Assembly (NCBI GenBank): GCA_022072085.1 | Contig: JAJVII010000051.1 | Coordinates: 1 to 64,000 of the forward strand | DNA length: 64,000 nucleotides | Source of the DNA: Phycisphaerae bacterium | Lineage (GTDB): Bacteria > Planctomycetota > Phycisphaerae > JAJVII01 | Reading direction: 5' to 3' | In this document: one piece after another, positions 9,805 through 18,218 of the stretch | Position numbering within the stretch: position 1 is the stretch's first letter | Layout: every line of letters starts with the position of its first letter | The notes under the pieces: model-generated | Databases searched by the model: none | What the model saw: the letters and a program-made list of their open reading frames with translations, nothing else | Told to the model about the DNA's origin: nothing | Translations under genes and position numbers: made by a program

Positions 9805-10698
9805 ATGAGCCTGGTCGGATTGATGCTGGCGATCGGGGCCGGGCTGCTGGTCAGCCTGCTGCCCGTGCTCAGTTGGGCGCAGGGCGAGGGGCTGGAGCGC
9901 CAGCTCTGGATGATCGTCTGCGGTCACGTGCTGGCGCTGTGCGTGCTGGGGTGCTACGCGTTGGGGACCGGCGCGGCGTTCGGCGGGCCGCGGTTCGTCG
10001 CGGTCGCGCTGGTCTCGGGCGTCTGCAACGGGCTGAACGGCTCGATCTACTACGCCGCGGTGATGCGCCGCGGGCCTGTCTCCATCTCCTGGTCGGTCGT
10101 CTGGATGACCGCGGTGGTCGTGGCCATCCTGGGCTGGGTCGTCGTCGGCGAGCCGATCTACGCCGCCCAGCCGGTGGCGCTGGCGTGCTTTGTCGGCTGC
10201 CTGACGGCGATGGGCTGGGCGACCTACCAGGCCAACCGCCAGAAGGGCGCGGTCGCGCCGATCCGCCGCGGCTTCTGGGCCTACCTGTCGGCCGCCATGA
10301 TCGCCGGCGTCGCGGGCGTGCTGGTGGTCAAGGCCCGCCCGACCGACGGCGGCAGCGACGTCGCCTTCGTTGTGCTGCAATTGGCCGGGCTGGTCGCCGC
10401 GCTGGCCGGCTTCGCCCTGTTCCGCCGCCTCCGCCTGCCGCGCGATCGGCGGACGCTCTGGCTATCGCTGGCGTTCGGCGCGGTGATCGGCCCGCACTTT
10501 GTGATGTGGGTTGCGGGCCTGAGGCTGAGCGACGTGTCGGTCTTTCAGCCGGTGCTCTCGGGCGTCGCGCTGGTCGCCGGGACGGCCTGGGCGGTGCTGC
10601 GCGGCGAAAGGCCCAGCCGCCTGGTGCTGGCCGGCGCGGCCCTGGCGATCGCGTCGATCGTCCTCATCAACCTGAAGTTCGGCCTGCTGCGCGGGTGA
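9805..10698 (+). CDS. EamA-like (drug/metabolite transporter fold) membrane protein, copy 1
   Basis: The 297-residue product has about ten predicted transmembrane helices arranged as two five-helix halves, the layout of the drug/metabolite transporter superfamily, and should sit in the inner membrane. Recognisable features are an N-terminal helix beginning LMLAIGAGLLVS, the conserved RRGPVSISWSVVW segment that resembles the GPV-type motif of EamA proteins, and a C-terminal helix followed by INLKFGLLR. The start is the ATG at 9805; an upstream in-frame ATG at 9757 is less likely because GAGGAG lies just before 9805. The next gene is a paralogue, 12 bases away, so the two may form a heteromer. 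The substrate is unknown. Confidence 0.7.
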   Translation: MSLVGLMLAIGAGLLVSLLPVLSWAQGEGLERQLWMIVCGHVLALCVLGCYALGTGAAFGGPRFVAVALVSGVCNGLNGSIYYAAVMRRGPVSISWSVVWMTAVVVAILGWVVVGEPIYAAQPVALACFVGCLTAMGWATYQANRQKGAVAPIRRGFWAYLSAAMIAGVAGVLVVKARPTDGGSDVAFVVLQLAGLVAALAGFALFRRLRLPRDRRTLWLSLAFGAVIGPHFVMWVAGLRLSDVSVFQPVLSGVALVAGTAWAVLRGERPSRLVLAGAALAIASIVLINLKFGLLRG

Positions 10699-10710
10699 CG
10701 GAGCGGTGCG

Positions 10711-11616
10711 ATGTCGATGACCGCGTGGATCTGTGCCATCGGCGCCGGGCTGCTGAACAGTTGCGCCCCGACCATCTCGCAGCGGCAGGGCCCGCAGCTT
10801 GCCCGCCAGCTCGGAATGCAGATGGTGACCGCCCTGCTGGCGGCCTGCGTCTGCGTGGGCTGGCTGGCGGCGAGCGGGGCGGGGATTGGCGGGCCCGAGT
10901 TCCTGCTGATCGCCGCGGCCTCGGGCCTCTGCGCAGCGATCAACGGGCCGACCTACTACATGGCTGTCGTCCATCGCGGGCCCGTCTCCATCTCCTGGGC
11001 CGTCGTCTGGACGGCGGCGGTCGGCGTCGCGATCCTCGGCTGGTCGGTGATGCGCGAGCCGCTGTTCGCCAGCCAGGCGGCGGGGATCGTCTGCTTCCTG
11101 GCCAGCCTGGCGGTGATGGCCGCCGCGATGTATCGCGTCAACCGCCTGGCCGGCGCCGTCACACCGATCCGCCGCGGCTTCGCGATGTTCCTGGGCGTCT
11201 CGCTGCTGACGGGCGTGGCGGCCAGCTTCCTCATGCGGTTCAAGGATGTCGCCCCGGCCCAGGGTGACCACGTCTCCTTTATTCTGCCGCGGTTTCTGAT
11301 GATGCTGATCCTGCTCGGCGGGCTCTCGGGCGCCCGGCGGGTCAGGCCCGTCTTCGACGGCCGCACCTGGCTGACCGGCGCGCTCTATGCGGCCTCGGTC
11401 GTCGGGAACATGATCCTCGTGCTGATCGGGCTGGACCACGCACCGGCGTCGGTCATCTTCCCCATGACCGCGGGCGTGGCCATCATCGGCGGGGTCGCCG
11501 TCGCCCAGTTTCGCGGCGAGCGGACGAGCCGCCTGGCCTGGCTGGGCGTCGCGCTGGCAGTCTCCTCGATCGTGCTGATCAACCTCAAACTCGGCCTGCT
11601 GCGTGCCGGAGCGTGA
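10711..11616 (+). CDS. EamA-like (drug/metabolite transporter fold) membrane protein, copy 2
   Basis: The 301-residue product is a tandem paralogue of the preceding gene. It shares the RGPVSISWAVVWTAAV segment, the PIRRGF turn and the ending INLKLGLLR at equivalent positions, and has the same ten-helix topology. The copies have diverged strongly elsewhere, so the duplication is not recent. Some bacterial DMT proteins work as pairs of adjacent genes, and the 12-base spacing fits a two-gene operon. The transported compound cannot be predicted. It converges on the phosphatase-like gene 36 bases downstream. Confidence 0.7.
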   Translation: MSMTAWICAIGAGLLNSCAPTISQRQGPQLARQLGMQMVTALLAACVCVGWLAASGAGIGGPEFLLIAAASGLCAAINGPTYYMAVVHRGPVSISWAVVWTAAVGVAILGWSVMREPLFASQAAGIVCFLASLAVMAAAMYRVNRLAGAVTPIRRGFAMFLGVSLLTGVAASFLMRFKDVAPAQGDHVSFILPRFLMMLILLGGLSGARRVRPVFDGRTWLTGALYAASVVGNMILVLIGLDHAPASVIFPMTAGVAIIGGVAVAQFRGERTSRLAWLGVALAVSSIVLINLKLGLLRAGA

Positions 11617-11652
11617 TCACCGATTCCCGGGATCGGCGGATCGGACGAAGGC

Positions 11653-12270
11653 TCACGGACGGGTTGGCTCATGACCGTCTCCCTGGGCGACGCTTCCCGG
11701 CAGGCCGGCCTCGCGGCGGAGGCGGGCGACATCCAGGCGGGTGACGAACTCGTCGATCGGCATCACGTCGGGGTTATACCCGAACCCGCCGCGGATCAGC
11801 TCGTCGATCGCCTGCTCATGCGTCCAGCCCTGGACGGCCATGCGGTAGGCGGCCACCATCAGCCCCGTGCGATCGCGCCCAGCCAGGCAGTGGACGAAGA
11901 CAGGTCCGTTTCCGGGCTCGGCGAACAGCCGCAGGAACTGCACGACCGCCTCCTCCCGCGGGTCGAAGGCGTTGCAGGGGATCTGCACGTAGTCCATGCC
12001 GGCGGCGGCGACGGCTTCAGACTCGTCGTGCGCGCCGCGCAGGTCGATCACGGTGCGGACGCCGAACTGCCCGAGGCGGCCGATGCCCTCGTCCGTCGGC
12101 TGGGCCCCGCGGTAGAGGCCGTTGCTGACCTTGAAGAAATTGGGCAACCCGTCAGATTCGATCGGCAGGGCCCATGCGGGCGGCCTGGGGACCGGCGTCG
12201 CCGTCGACGTGCAGCCGGCCAGCGCTGTGCAGGTCAGCAGGAGCGCGGCGGCCGCGGTTCGCGGCGTCAA
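11653..12270 (-). CDS. dual-specificity phosphatase-like lipoprotein
   Basis: The 205-residue product has a lipoprotein signal with LAGC placing the lipidated cysteine at residue 20. It is therefore expected to be anchored outside the cytoplasm. The rest is a cysteine phosphatase domain: YRGAQPTDEGIGRLGQFGVRT is the typical opening, and the P-loop HCLAGRDRTG holds nucleophile Cys128 and Arg134. Such enzymes remove phosphate from tyrosine or other small phospho-substrates. The start codon is TTG at 12270, overlapping the TGA of the upstream phosphatase gene by TTGA, which implies translational coupling. The overlap and shared domain indicate a tandem duplication with divergent membrane anchoring. 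The substrate is unknown; inositol phosphates are possible for this subgroup. Confidence 0.8.
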   Translation of the reverse strand: MTPRTAAAALLLTCTALAGCTSTATPVPRPPAWALPIESDGLPNFFKVSNGLYRGAQPTDEGIGRLGQFGVRTVIDLRGAHDESEAVAAAGMDYVQIPCNAFDPREEAVVQFLRLFAEPGNGPVFVHCLAGRDRTGLMVAAYRMAVQGWTHEQAIDELIRGGFGYNPDVMPIDEFVTRLDVARLRREAGLPGSVAQGDGHEPTRP

Positions 12271-13016
12271 GGACGATCCTCCTGCGTGGTCGGCTCGGGC
12301 AGGCCGGCCTCGCGGCGCAGCGTCGGCACGTCCAGTTCCTGGACGAACTGCCGCAGCGCTGCCGGGTTGCCGTCGAAGCCGAATCCGCCGTCGAGCATCT
12401 CCTCCAGCGCCCGCGCTCTGGACCAGCCTTCGACCGCCAGCCGATAGACCAGCGTCATCGTGCCCGCACGGTTGGCTCCGCTCTTGCAGTGGAAGAAGAT
12501 CGGCCAGTTGGCCCGGTCGGTCGCGACGCGGAGGAACTCGACCATCTGTGCCTGGCTGACGTGCCAGTTGGTCGTGGGGATCTGCCGGTATGCGATGCCG
12601 GCGGCGCGGGCGTCGGCCGACTCGTCCAGCTCGGCCCGCAGGTTGACCAGCGTGCGCACGCCCAGCCGCTCGTGCAGGATCTGGAGGCCATCGAACTGCG
12701 GCTGGCCTCCGCGGTAAAAGTGGTCGTTGATGCGGTGCAGGTTGGGCAGGCCCGGCAGCCTCATCGGCGCGGCGAAGGACGGGTCGCGCGGGTTGGGGTT
12801 GGCTGAGAGGTCCGGCGCCTCCGGGGCCGGCGGCGTTGCGGGGGACGCGGCGACGGGGCAGGGGGCGGCGGGCGCGGCGGCCGGGCGGCGGTCCGCGGCT
12901 CGCTGCCTGAAGATATAGACGCCCATCGCCAGCCCGCCCAGCGCGACGATCGCGAACAGGATGGCGACGACGTTCCGGCAGGCGCAGGGCGATTGCGAAG
13001 GGGTCGGCTCGGTCAT
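12267..13016 (-). CDS. membrane-anchored dual-specificity phosphatase-like protein
   Basis: The 249-residue product has one N-terminal transmembrane segment (about 16-36), a Pro/Ala-rich linker to residue 85, and then a phosphatase domain. The opening YRGGQPQFDGLQILHERLGVRT parallels the downstream gene. The P-loop HCKSGANRAG holds nucleophile Cys177 and Arg183, with the usual Ser/Thr after Arg replaced by Ala, which could lower activity. A single uncleaved anchor would place the domain outside the cytoplasm, like its lipoprotein partner. The ATG at 13016 is chosen because the upstream extension is unrelated. The gene pair looks like a duplicated extracytoplasmic phosphatase unit. Confidence 0.75.
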   Translation of the reverse strand: MTEPTPSQSPCACRNVVAILFAIVALGGLAMGVYIFRQRAADRRPAAAPAAPCPVAASPATPPAPEAPDLSANPNPRDPSFAAPMRLPGLPNLHRINDHFYRGGQPQFDGLQILHERLGVRTLVNLRAELDESADARAAGIAYRQIPTTNWHVSQAQMVEFLRVATDRANWPIFFHCKSGANRAGTMTLVYRLAVEGWSRARALEEMLDGGFGFDGNPAALRQFVQELDVPTLRREAGLPEPTTQEDRP

Positions 13017-13072
13017 GATCGCGCCATTATAAGGCCGCAGCTTCCCGCCCGCCAACCATGCGCCAGGCCCCC

Positions 13073-13402
13073 TTACCACTTGTGAAAGATGACGAACACC
13101 GCCAGCACGATCAGGGCGAAGCCGACGAGGTAGTTCCAGCGGAACTCCTCGCGCAGGTAGAGCACCGAGAATGCCGCGAAGACCACCAGCGTGATGACCT
13201 CCTGGATCGTCTTGAGCTGCGCGGCCGTGAACGTTACGTGGCCGATGCGGTTGGCCGGCACCTGGAGGCAGTACTCGAAGAACGCGATACCCCAGCTCAC
13301 CAGGATGACGATCCAGAGCGGCTTGCTCGTGAACTTGAGGTGCCCGTACCAGGCGAAGGTCATGAAGACGTTGGAGAGGGTCAGCAGGATGATGGTGGGC
13401 AT
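13073..13402 (-). CDS. DUF486 (DMT-like) small membrane protein
   Basis: The 109-residue protein has four predicted transmembrane helices and the recognisable DUF486 sequence pattern, including FMTFAWYGHLK near the N terminus, WGIAFFEYCLQVPANRIG in the middle and FRWNYLVGFALI near the C terminus. DUF486 proteins are related to small multidrug-resistance-type transporters, but their substrate is not known. The ATG at 13402 gives the usual family length. It lies 56 bases before the phosphatase pair on the same strand. Confidence 0.85.
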   Translation of the reverse strand: MPTIILLTLSNVFMTFAWYGHLKFTSKPLWIVILVSWGIAFFEYCLQVPANRIGHVTFTAAQLKTIQEVITLVVFAAFSVLYLREEFRWNYLVGFALIVLAVFVIFHKW

Positions 13403-13481
13403 GGAAGTTCCGGCTCCCGACAGGCCAGCCGCCCGGCCGGTCCGTTCCAACGGTCCCTGTCGCCGGGCGGAATGTGCCCCA

Positions 13482-14048
13482 TTATACCTGCCCCGCCCGA
13501 TCGCCGGAGGCCCGTGCCTGCGCGCGGAGCAGTCCGATCAGCGCAAAGCCGATCGCCACAGCGAGGCCCAGCGTGACGTCCTGCACACCAGGGAACCAGA
13601 AGACGGCCGGGGCGCCGCATCCCCAGATCAGGCCAGCCGCCAGCCAGCCGACGCTGCCGGACATGCCGGCGATGACGAGGCCGGCCTCGCACAATGCCAG
13701 CAGTAGAATCGTGTGGCCCAGGGTGATGTTCCCCGTCAAGCGGATCACCAGGACCGTCATGCCGATGACGGACAGGGTGATTCCCAGGCCCAGGACGGTC
13801 GCTTGCATCCCGGGCGGAACCGAGTCCGCCGACGGAGTGGAGGCCAGACGATCGTACCGCCGGACCAGCCACACGACGGCGACTCCGAAGGAGCCCCAGT
13901 AGATCAGCGGCGTGAAAGACGGCGCCGCGATGCGCGGGTTCGTTCCCCAGAACAGAATCGCTTCCCCGAAATAAAACGAGGCGAAGAACAGCGCGATCCA
14001 AAGCCACGCCTTCTGGCGGCGGTCCTCGATCCACCTGATGCTTCCCAT
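13482..14048 (-). CDS. hypothetical membrane protein
   Basis: I do not recognise this 188-residue product. It has about five or six predicted transmembrane helices: roughly residues 15-34, 46-62, 83-102, 108-126 and 130-170. A short cytoplasmic basic start (RWIEDRRQK) precedes them and a basic tail follows. No catalytic or binding motif is visible. It precedes the DUF486 gene by 80 bases on the same strand, and may be cotranscribed with it. Confidence 0.55.
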   Translation of the reverse strand: MGSIRWIEDRRQKAWLWIALFFASFYFGEAILFWGTNPRIAAPSFTPLIYWGSFGVAVVWLVRRYDRLASTPSADSVPPGMQATVLGLGITLSVIGMTVLVIRLTGNITLGHTILLLALCEAGLVIAGMSGSVGWLAAGLIWGCGAPAVFWFPGVQDVTLGLAVAIGFALIGLLRAQARASGDRAGQV

Positions 14049-14271
14049 GATGTCTGCCAGCCTCCATGGAAGACAGTCCGCGCCTCGGCAGCGAGGGGGC
14101 GGCCGATAAAGAATTCACCGAGGGTCGCCCCGGCAGCATGACGGTACACCAATCCGGCGGTTGCGGCAACGCGCCGTACCGGCGAGGTCGGATGCCGGCG
14201 AGAGCCCGCTTGAAATTGTGCGGGGGATCGGTAAGTTGAACCGTCCATACACCTGCTGCCTGGAGGTTCGG

Positions 14272-16020
14272 ATGGCCAATCGAAAGCCTGCAATCTGGTG
14301 CGCGGACCTGGTCGTTCCCGTTTCGCCGACGGAGCCTCAGGCCCAGGCGACCGCGGAGGGGGACGGGCCCGCCGCCGCCAATGAAATCTGGGACGGGGCG
14401 GCCGCTACGGTTCGGCTGGCTGGGGCCGCCAACGAGGTGCTGGCATTCCAGCTCGTCGTCGAGAAGCGGGCCGGGCGCGTCGAGTCGATCGACCTGGACG
14501 CCGCCGGGCTGGTCGGCGGGCTGTTCCTCAACGTGCCGGTCGCCCAGGGCGAGCGCGTCTGCGACGACGTGCTGGTCCCGCTGGCGTTCGGGCCGGTCGA
14601 CGACGCCGTCGCTGCGATCACCCGCAAGGCGCCGCGGTTCACCGGCCGCGGACGCTGGACCTTCACCGTCGAACTCTACATTCCCCCCGGCACGCCCGCG
14701 GGAGGGCGCGACTTGGCGCTGACCGTGCGGGCCGGCGGGGCGGCCCACCGCGTGAATGTCGCGCTGAAGGTCTACGCCTTCGAACTGCCGGCGGCGGCGA
14801 CCTGCACGGCCGACCTGAACAACTACAGCGTGGTTCCCGGCGCGGGCGTCGAGGAGCAGGATCTCGACTACGCCGCGTCGATCAAGCTGACCGAGGCCTA
14901 CTTCCGGCTGGCCCGCGATCACCGGGCGCTGTTCCACCTGCTGCCCTACTCGCAGGCCGGTCGGATCACAGGCCGATACGCCCCGCTGCTGGCCGGCCGC
15001 GGGCGGGACCGGCGGGTCGTGGACTTCGAGCCGTTCGACACGTTCTGGGGCGGGTTGCTGGACGGCAGCGCCTTTGCGGGCAGCCGCGGCGGCGAGCACC
15101 CGATCGAGTATCTCTATCTGCCGGTGAACGGAAACTGGCCTGCGACGTTCGAGAAGTATCCGAGCCCGGGCTACTGGCACGAGTATCGCCAGGTGATCAG
15201 CCAGATCGCCCGGCACCTTAGCGAGCGCGGCTGGCGGGGGACGAAGTTCGAGGTGTTCTTCAACCACAAGGCCCGCTGGAAATTCTTCCCGTGGGACATG
15301 GACGAGATCCGCTTCGACCGCGACAACTACGCCACCGCGGACTACGGGCGGGCGGCGCTGGAGGCGGCGGCCGTCGCGCCTGACGCCCAGATCATCAACC
15401 GCATCGACAGCTCGTGGATCTTCGACCGCACCGCCTTCGAGCCCTGGGCCAAGGACATCGGCCTGTGGGTGGTCAACCGCGGATCGCATTCGGAGGCGCC
15501 CGACGCGTCGGCCCACGTGCGCAAGCTCGGCGGGGCGGTCTGGTTCTACGGCGGGGCCGGTCCGATCGCGGCGGCTGACCGGCTGGACAACCTGCGCTGG
15601 TCGTGGATCGCGTGGGGCCGCGAAGCCGACGGCTTCTGCTGGTGGAACGGCATCGGTTTCGGCTCGTGGGAGAAGGTCGGCCCGGGCACGGGGCACTGCA
15701 TCTACCCCGGCCAGCGGTTCGGCATCGACGGCCCGCTGCCGAGCATCCGGCTGAAGGTGCTCCACCGCGGCCAGCAGGACCACGCGTACCTGACGGTGCT
15801 GACGCAGCGGACGGGCTCGCGGGCGTCAGCCGACGCGATCCTGGGCCAGACCATCGGCGCGTCCGGGCGCGAGGACTGGTACCAGCGCGGCGAGGGCGTC
15901 GAGGCTGGCGGCGCGGACATCCTGGCCGGCTCGAGCACGGGCAAGGCGTGGAACACGGCTGGGCGCGAGGTCTGGGCGAACGCCCGGGCGCGGCTGGCCG
16001 AGGCGATTGAGAAGGCGTAG
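14272..16020 (+). CDS. DUF4091 domain protein (glycoside-hydrolase-like)
   Basis: The 582-residue product has an N-terminal beta-sandwich-like region (about 1-180, containing the FQLVVE segment typical of the group). A TIM-barrel-like middle follows, then a C-terminal DUF4091 domain with WIAWGREADGFCWW, the YPG motif and SIRLKVLHRGQQDHAYL. Proteins of this family are common in polysaccharide-degrading planctomycetes and Bacteroidetes and are thought to act on glycans, though few are characterised. No signal peptide is evident from the chosen ATG, which follows TGGAGG, so it may be cytosolic; a start further upstream cannot be excluded. It is followed by a small cache-like gene. Confidence 0.75.
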   Translation: MANRKPAIWCADLVVPVSPTEPQAQATAEGDGPAAANEIWDGAAATVRLAGAANEVLAFQLVVEKRAGRVESIDLDAAGLVGGLFLNVPVAQGERVCDDVLVPLAFGPVDDAVAAITRKAPRFTGRGRWTFTVELYIPPGTPAGGRDLALTVRAGGAAHRVNVALKVYAFELPAAATCTADLNNYSVVPGAGVEEQDLDYAASIKLTEAYFRLARDHRALFHLLPYSQAGRITGRYAPLLAGRGRDRRVVDFEPFDTFWGGLLDGSAFAGSRGGEHPIEYLYLPVNGNWPATFEKYPSPGYWHEYRQVISQIARHLSERGWRGTKFEVFFNHKARWKFFPWDMDEIRFDRDNYATADYGRAALEAAAVAPDAQIINRIDSSWIFDRTAFEPWAKDIGLWVVNRGSHSEAPDASAHVRKLGGAVWFYGGAGPIAAADRLDNLRWSWIAWGREADGFCWWNGIGFGSWEKVGPGTGHCIYPGQRFGIDGPLPSIRLKVLHRGQQDHAYLTVLTQRTGSRASADAILGQTIGASGREDWYQRGEGVEAGGADILAGSSTGKAWNTAGREVWANARARLAEAIEKA

Positions 16021-16061
16021 GCGCTGTTTCAAACTGCGGGGCGTCGGAACGAGGAGGCGAC

Positions 16062-16559
16062 ATGGCTCGGATCAAGGCATCGGTGCGGAAGGCGACGGAG
16101 GCCCGGCTGCGGCGTGTGGCCCACGCGGCGACGGTGTTCATCGACGGCGACGACTTCGTGGCCGTCCCGGTCGATCCCAAGCTGAACACCGGCGACGACT
16201 ACCAGGTGAACCACGAGCCGTTCATCCGCGTCAAGCGGACGCTGATGAAACTCAAGCGGCTGGAGGCCGGTGACGTCGGCGTGACGACGTGGCGGCCGTT
16301 CGGCCCGGGCCAGGCCGAGCAGGTTGTCCCGGTGGACATCCACCCGCTGGCGGTTCGGCCGGGGAATCACCCGATCCCGCCGGCGATGGCCGAGGCCTTC
16401 GCCGGGCGGACGGCGGTGCACGAGCAGGCCTACCAGGGCCACCCGATGCTCTCGGTCTGCGCGCCGATCCGCAACAGCATGGAAGAGGTCGTCGGCGTGG
16501 TCGAGGTCAGCGCATCGCTGGAGCCCGAGCGGTTCAAGGTGGACCAGTTGGACTACTGA
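16062..16559 (+). CDS. small soluble protein, possibly Cache/PAS-like
   Basis: The 165-residue product has no signal peptide and no membrane segment. Its C-terminal third (GHPMLSVCAPIRNSMEEVVG followed by VVEVSASL) resembles the end of ligand-binding Cache or PAS-like sensor domains, but no output domain is attached. The central part (RVKRTLMKLKRLEAGDVGVTTW) is basic and matches nothing I know. GAGGAGG six bases before the ATG is a strong Shine-Dalgarno. The gene is bracketed by a short GCTGTTTCAAA match at 16023 and by the MITE-like element at 16582, which carries the same motif in its ends. Confidence 0.5.
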   Translation: MARIKASVRKATEARLRRVAHAATVFIDGDDFVAVPVDPKLNTGDDYQVNHEPFIRVKRTLMKLKRLEAGDVGVTTWRPFGPGQAEQVVPVDIHPLAVRPGNHPIPPAMAEAFAGRTAVHEQAYQGHPMLSVCAPIRNSMEEVVGVVEVSASLEPERFKVDQLDY

Positions 16560-16581
16560 GCGGCGGGAAGATGCGTCCTGC

Positions 16582-16861
16582 TAGAAGCTGTTTCAAAGCC
16601 TACGCGGGTCGCGACGACGGGTATTGCGGTCGCGGCCAAGGAGTCGAGGAGGAGTCGATACGAGATGGAGTATCGTCGACGACGAGCGACGCAGGCCGCG
16701 ACCGCAAGACCCGCCGTCCCGGCGGGTTGGGCCGCAAAGGGCCCGTCTGCGGCGTCGCCGCTCCTGGACGATGCTCTGGCGCATCGACTGCGTCGCGGCT
16801 CCTTGCATCCGGGCCCTTTGCGGCCCAACGCGATCCCGTGTAGGTTTTGAAACAGCTTCTA
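16582..16861. mobile_element. 280-bp MITE-like element with terminal inverted repeats
   Basis: The ends TAGAAGCTGTTTCAAA and, in reverse complement, the same sequence are inverted repeats extending over about 26 bases (AAAGCCTACGCGGG against AAACCTACACGGG). The ends lie at TA, consistent with a TA target duplication. The element encodes no protein but contains nested inverted repeats: a GGGTATTGCGGTCGCGGCC arm with its partner, a GTCGATAC/GTATCGTCGAC hairpin, and GGGCCGCAAAGGGCCC facing GGGCCCTTTGCGGCCC. The terminal motif resembles ends of IS5-group elements (GNGGCTGTTTCA type) as I recall them. No transposase is nearby, so it would be mobilised in trans. Confidence 0.75.
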
Positions 16862-16948
16862 ATCACTCAGATCGGGCTGGGCCGCGTTGGCCCGGGCGCG
16901 ATCAGGGTTGCGGGGCGAGCGATCGCCTCATTCTCAAGGAGGTCGGCT

Positions 16949-17086
16949 ATGGCCGGCAAGTGCGGTTGCTGCGGGTCGAAGGACAAGGGTCAGTCCAAGG
17001 ACAATCAGGCCAGGGACAAGGCCCAGCAGGGCGGCAAGGCCCCGGTGGCCAAGCCCCAGCAGGCCCAGGTGACCAAGAAGGTCTGA
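16949..17086 (+). CDS. small Cys-rich, Lys/Gln-rich protein
   Basis: A 45-residue reading frame follows a perfect AAGGAGG Shine-Dalgarno (16937-16943) at the right distance from ATG, which argues that it is translated. The N terminus MAGKCGCCGSKDKGQSK has a CxCC cluster that could bind a metal or carry a cofactor. The remainder is a charged, low-complexity Lys/Gln/Pro tail with no predicted fold. I recognise no family. It is flanked by the MITE-like element and an aldo/keto reductase gene and may be monocistronic. Confidence 0.6.
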   Translation: MAGKCGCCGSKDKGQSKDNQARDKAQQGGKAPVAKPQQAQVTKKV

Positions 17087-17249
17087 CACCCATCGGCTGG
17101 GGACCGGAGCCGGCGCCCGCCCGCTCCGGCCCCCGGCCCGACACTTCCTCTTCGGACGAATAGAATCCTTTGCGGTGACCTGGCAGGAGAAGCGGGGACC
17201 CGGCGGCAGGCGCACGGGGCGATTATCCCATTCAAAGGAGTCGGCGGCG

Positions 17250-18215
17250 ATGAAACAAGTCAATCTCGGACGCACCGGGCTGAAGGTCAGTGACGTCTGC
17301 CTGGGGACGATGACCCTGGGGCGCGAGGCCGACGCGGCGACCTCCGAAGCCATACTCGACTGCGCCTTCGAGCGGGGGATCACCTTCTACGACACGGCCA
17401 ACAGCTACTCGGCCGGGGCGAGCGAGCGCGTGCTGGGGGCGTGGCTGGCCAAGCGCGGCCTGCGGCGGCAGATCGTGCTGGCGACCAAGGTCCGCTCGCG
17501 GATGGACGATCGGCCCAACGAGGTCGGGCTGAGCCGGCGGACGATCATGCAGCACTGCGAGGATTCGCTGTCGCGGCTGGGCACCGACTGGATCGACCTC
17601 TACCAGTGCCACAGCTTCGACGACTCGACGCCGCTGGAAGAGACGCTGCGGGCGCTGGACGACCTGGTCCGCCAGGGAAAGGTGCGATACGTCGGCTGCT
17701 CGAACTTCGCCGCCTGGCAGGTCGCCAAGGGGCTGTGGATCAGCGACAGGCTGGGGCTGGAGAAGTTCGTCTGCCTCCAGCCGATGTATAACCTGCTCAA
17801 GCGATCGCCCGAGGCCGAGCTGCTGCCGCTCTGCCTGGACCAGGGCATCGGCGTGATCCCCTACAACCCGCTCGCGGGCGGGTTCCTCACCGGCAAGTAC
17901 TCCCGCGACCGGATTCCCGACAAGACTCGGCTGGCCGACAACGACATGTATCGCAAGCGGTTCCTCAGCCAGCGCAACTTCGAGATTCTCGATCGGTTCC
18001 TGGCCGAGGCGGAGCGGCGGGGCGTTTCGCCGGCGGCGCTGTCGCTGGCGTGGGTGCGGGCGCACCCGGCCGTCACTGCGCCGATCGTGGGGGCGCGGAC
18101 GGTGGAGCAGCTCAAGGATTCGCTGGCCGGCGCGGAGATGGAACTGACACCGGACGACCGCGAGTCGATCAGCCGACTGAGCGAGTTCGAGTGGGAAGGC
18201 AACCTGGGACGGTAG
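17250..18215 (+). CDS. aldo/keto reductase
   Basis: The 321-residue protein is a (beta/alpha)8-barrel NADPH-dependent oxidoreductase that reduces aldehydes or ketones. The catalytic tetrad is visible: Asp48, Tyr53 (FYDTANSYSAG), Lys80 (LATKVR) and His121 (QCHSFD). The cofactor motifs IGVIPYNPLAGGFLTGKY and PIVGARTVEQL, near the C terminus, place it with the YajO/AKR11-13-type bacterial enzymes. Length is normal. CAAAGGAG lies ten bases before the ATG. The gene converges with the GlmL-linked operon, the two stops being three bases apart. Physiological substrate is unknown. Confidence 0.92.
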   Translation: MKQVNLGRTGLKVSDVCLGTMTLGREADAATSEAILDCAFERGITFYDTANSYSAGASERVLGAWLAKRGLRRQIVLATKVRSRMDDRPNEVGLSRRTIMQHCEDSLSRLGTDWIDLYQCHSFDDSTPLEETLRALDDLVRQGKVRYVGCSNFAAWQVAKGLWISDRLGLEKFVCLQPMYNLLKRSPEAELLPLCLDQGIGVIPYNPLAGGFLTGKYSRDRIPDKTRLADNDMYRKRFLSQRNFEILDRFLAEAERRGVSPAALSLAWVRAHPAVTAPIVGARTVEQLKDSLAGAEMELTPDDRESISRLSEFEWEGNLGR

Positions 18216-18218
18216 GGG

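Noticed and set aside
16600-16866. Several short reading frames on both strands within 16553-16866
   Set aside because: They arise from the inverted repeats of the MITE-like element and mirror each other. None has a ribosome-binding site or recognisable domain.
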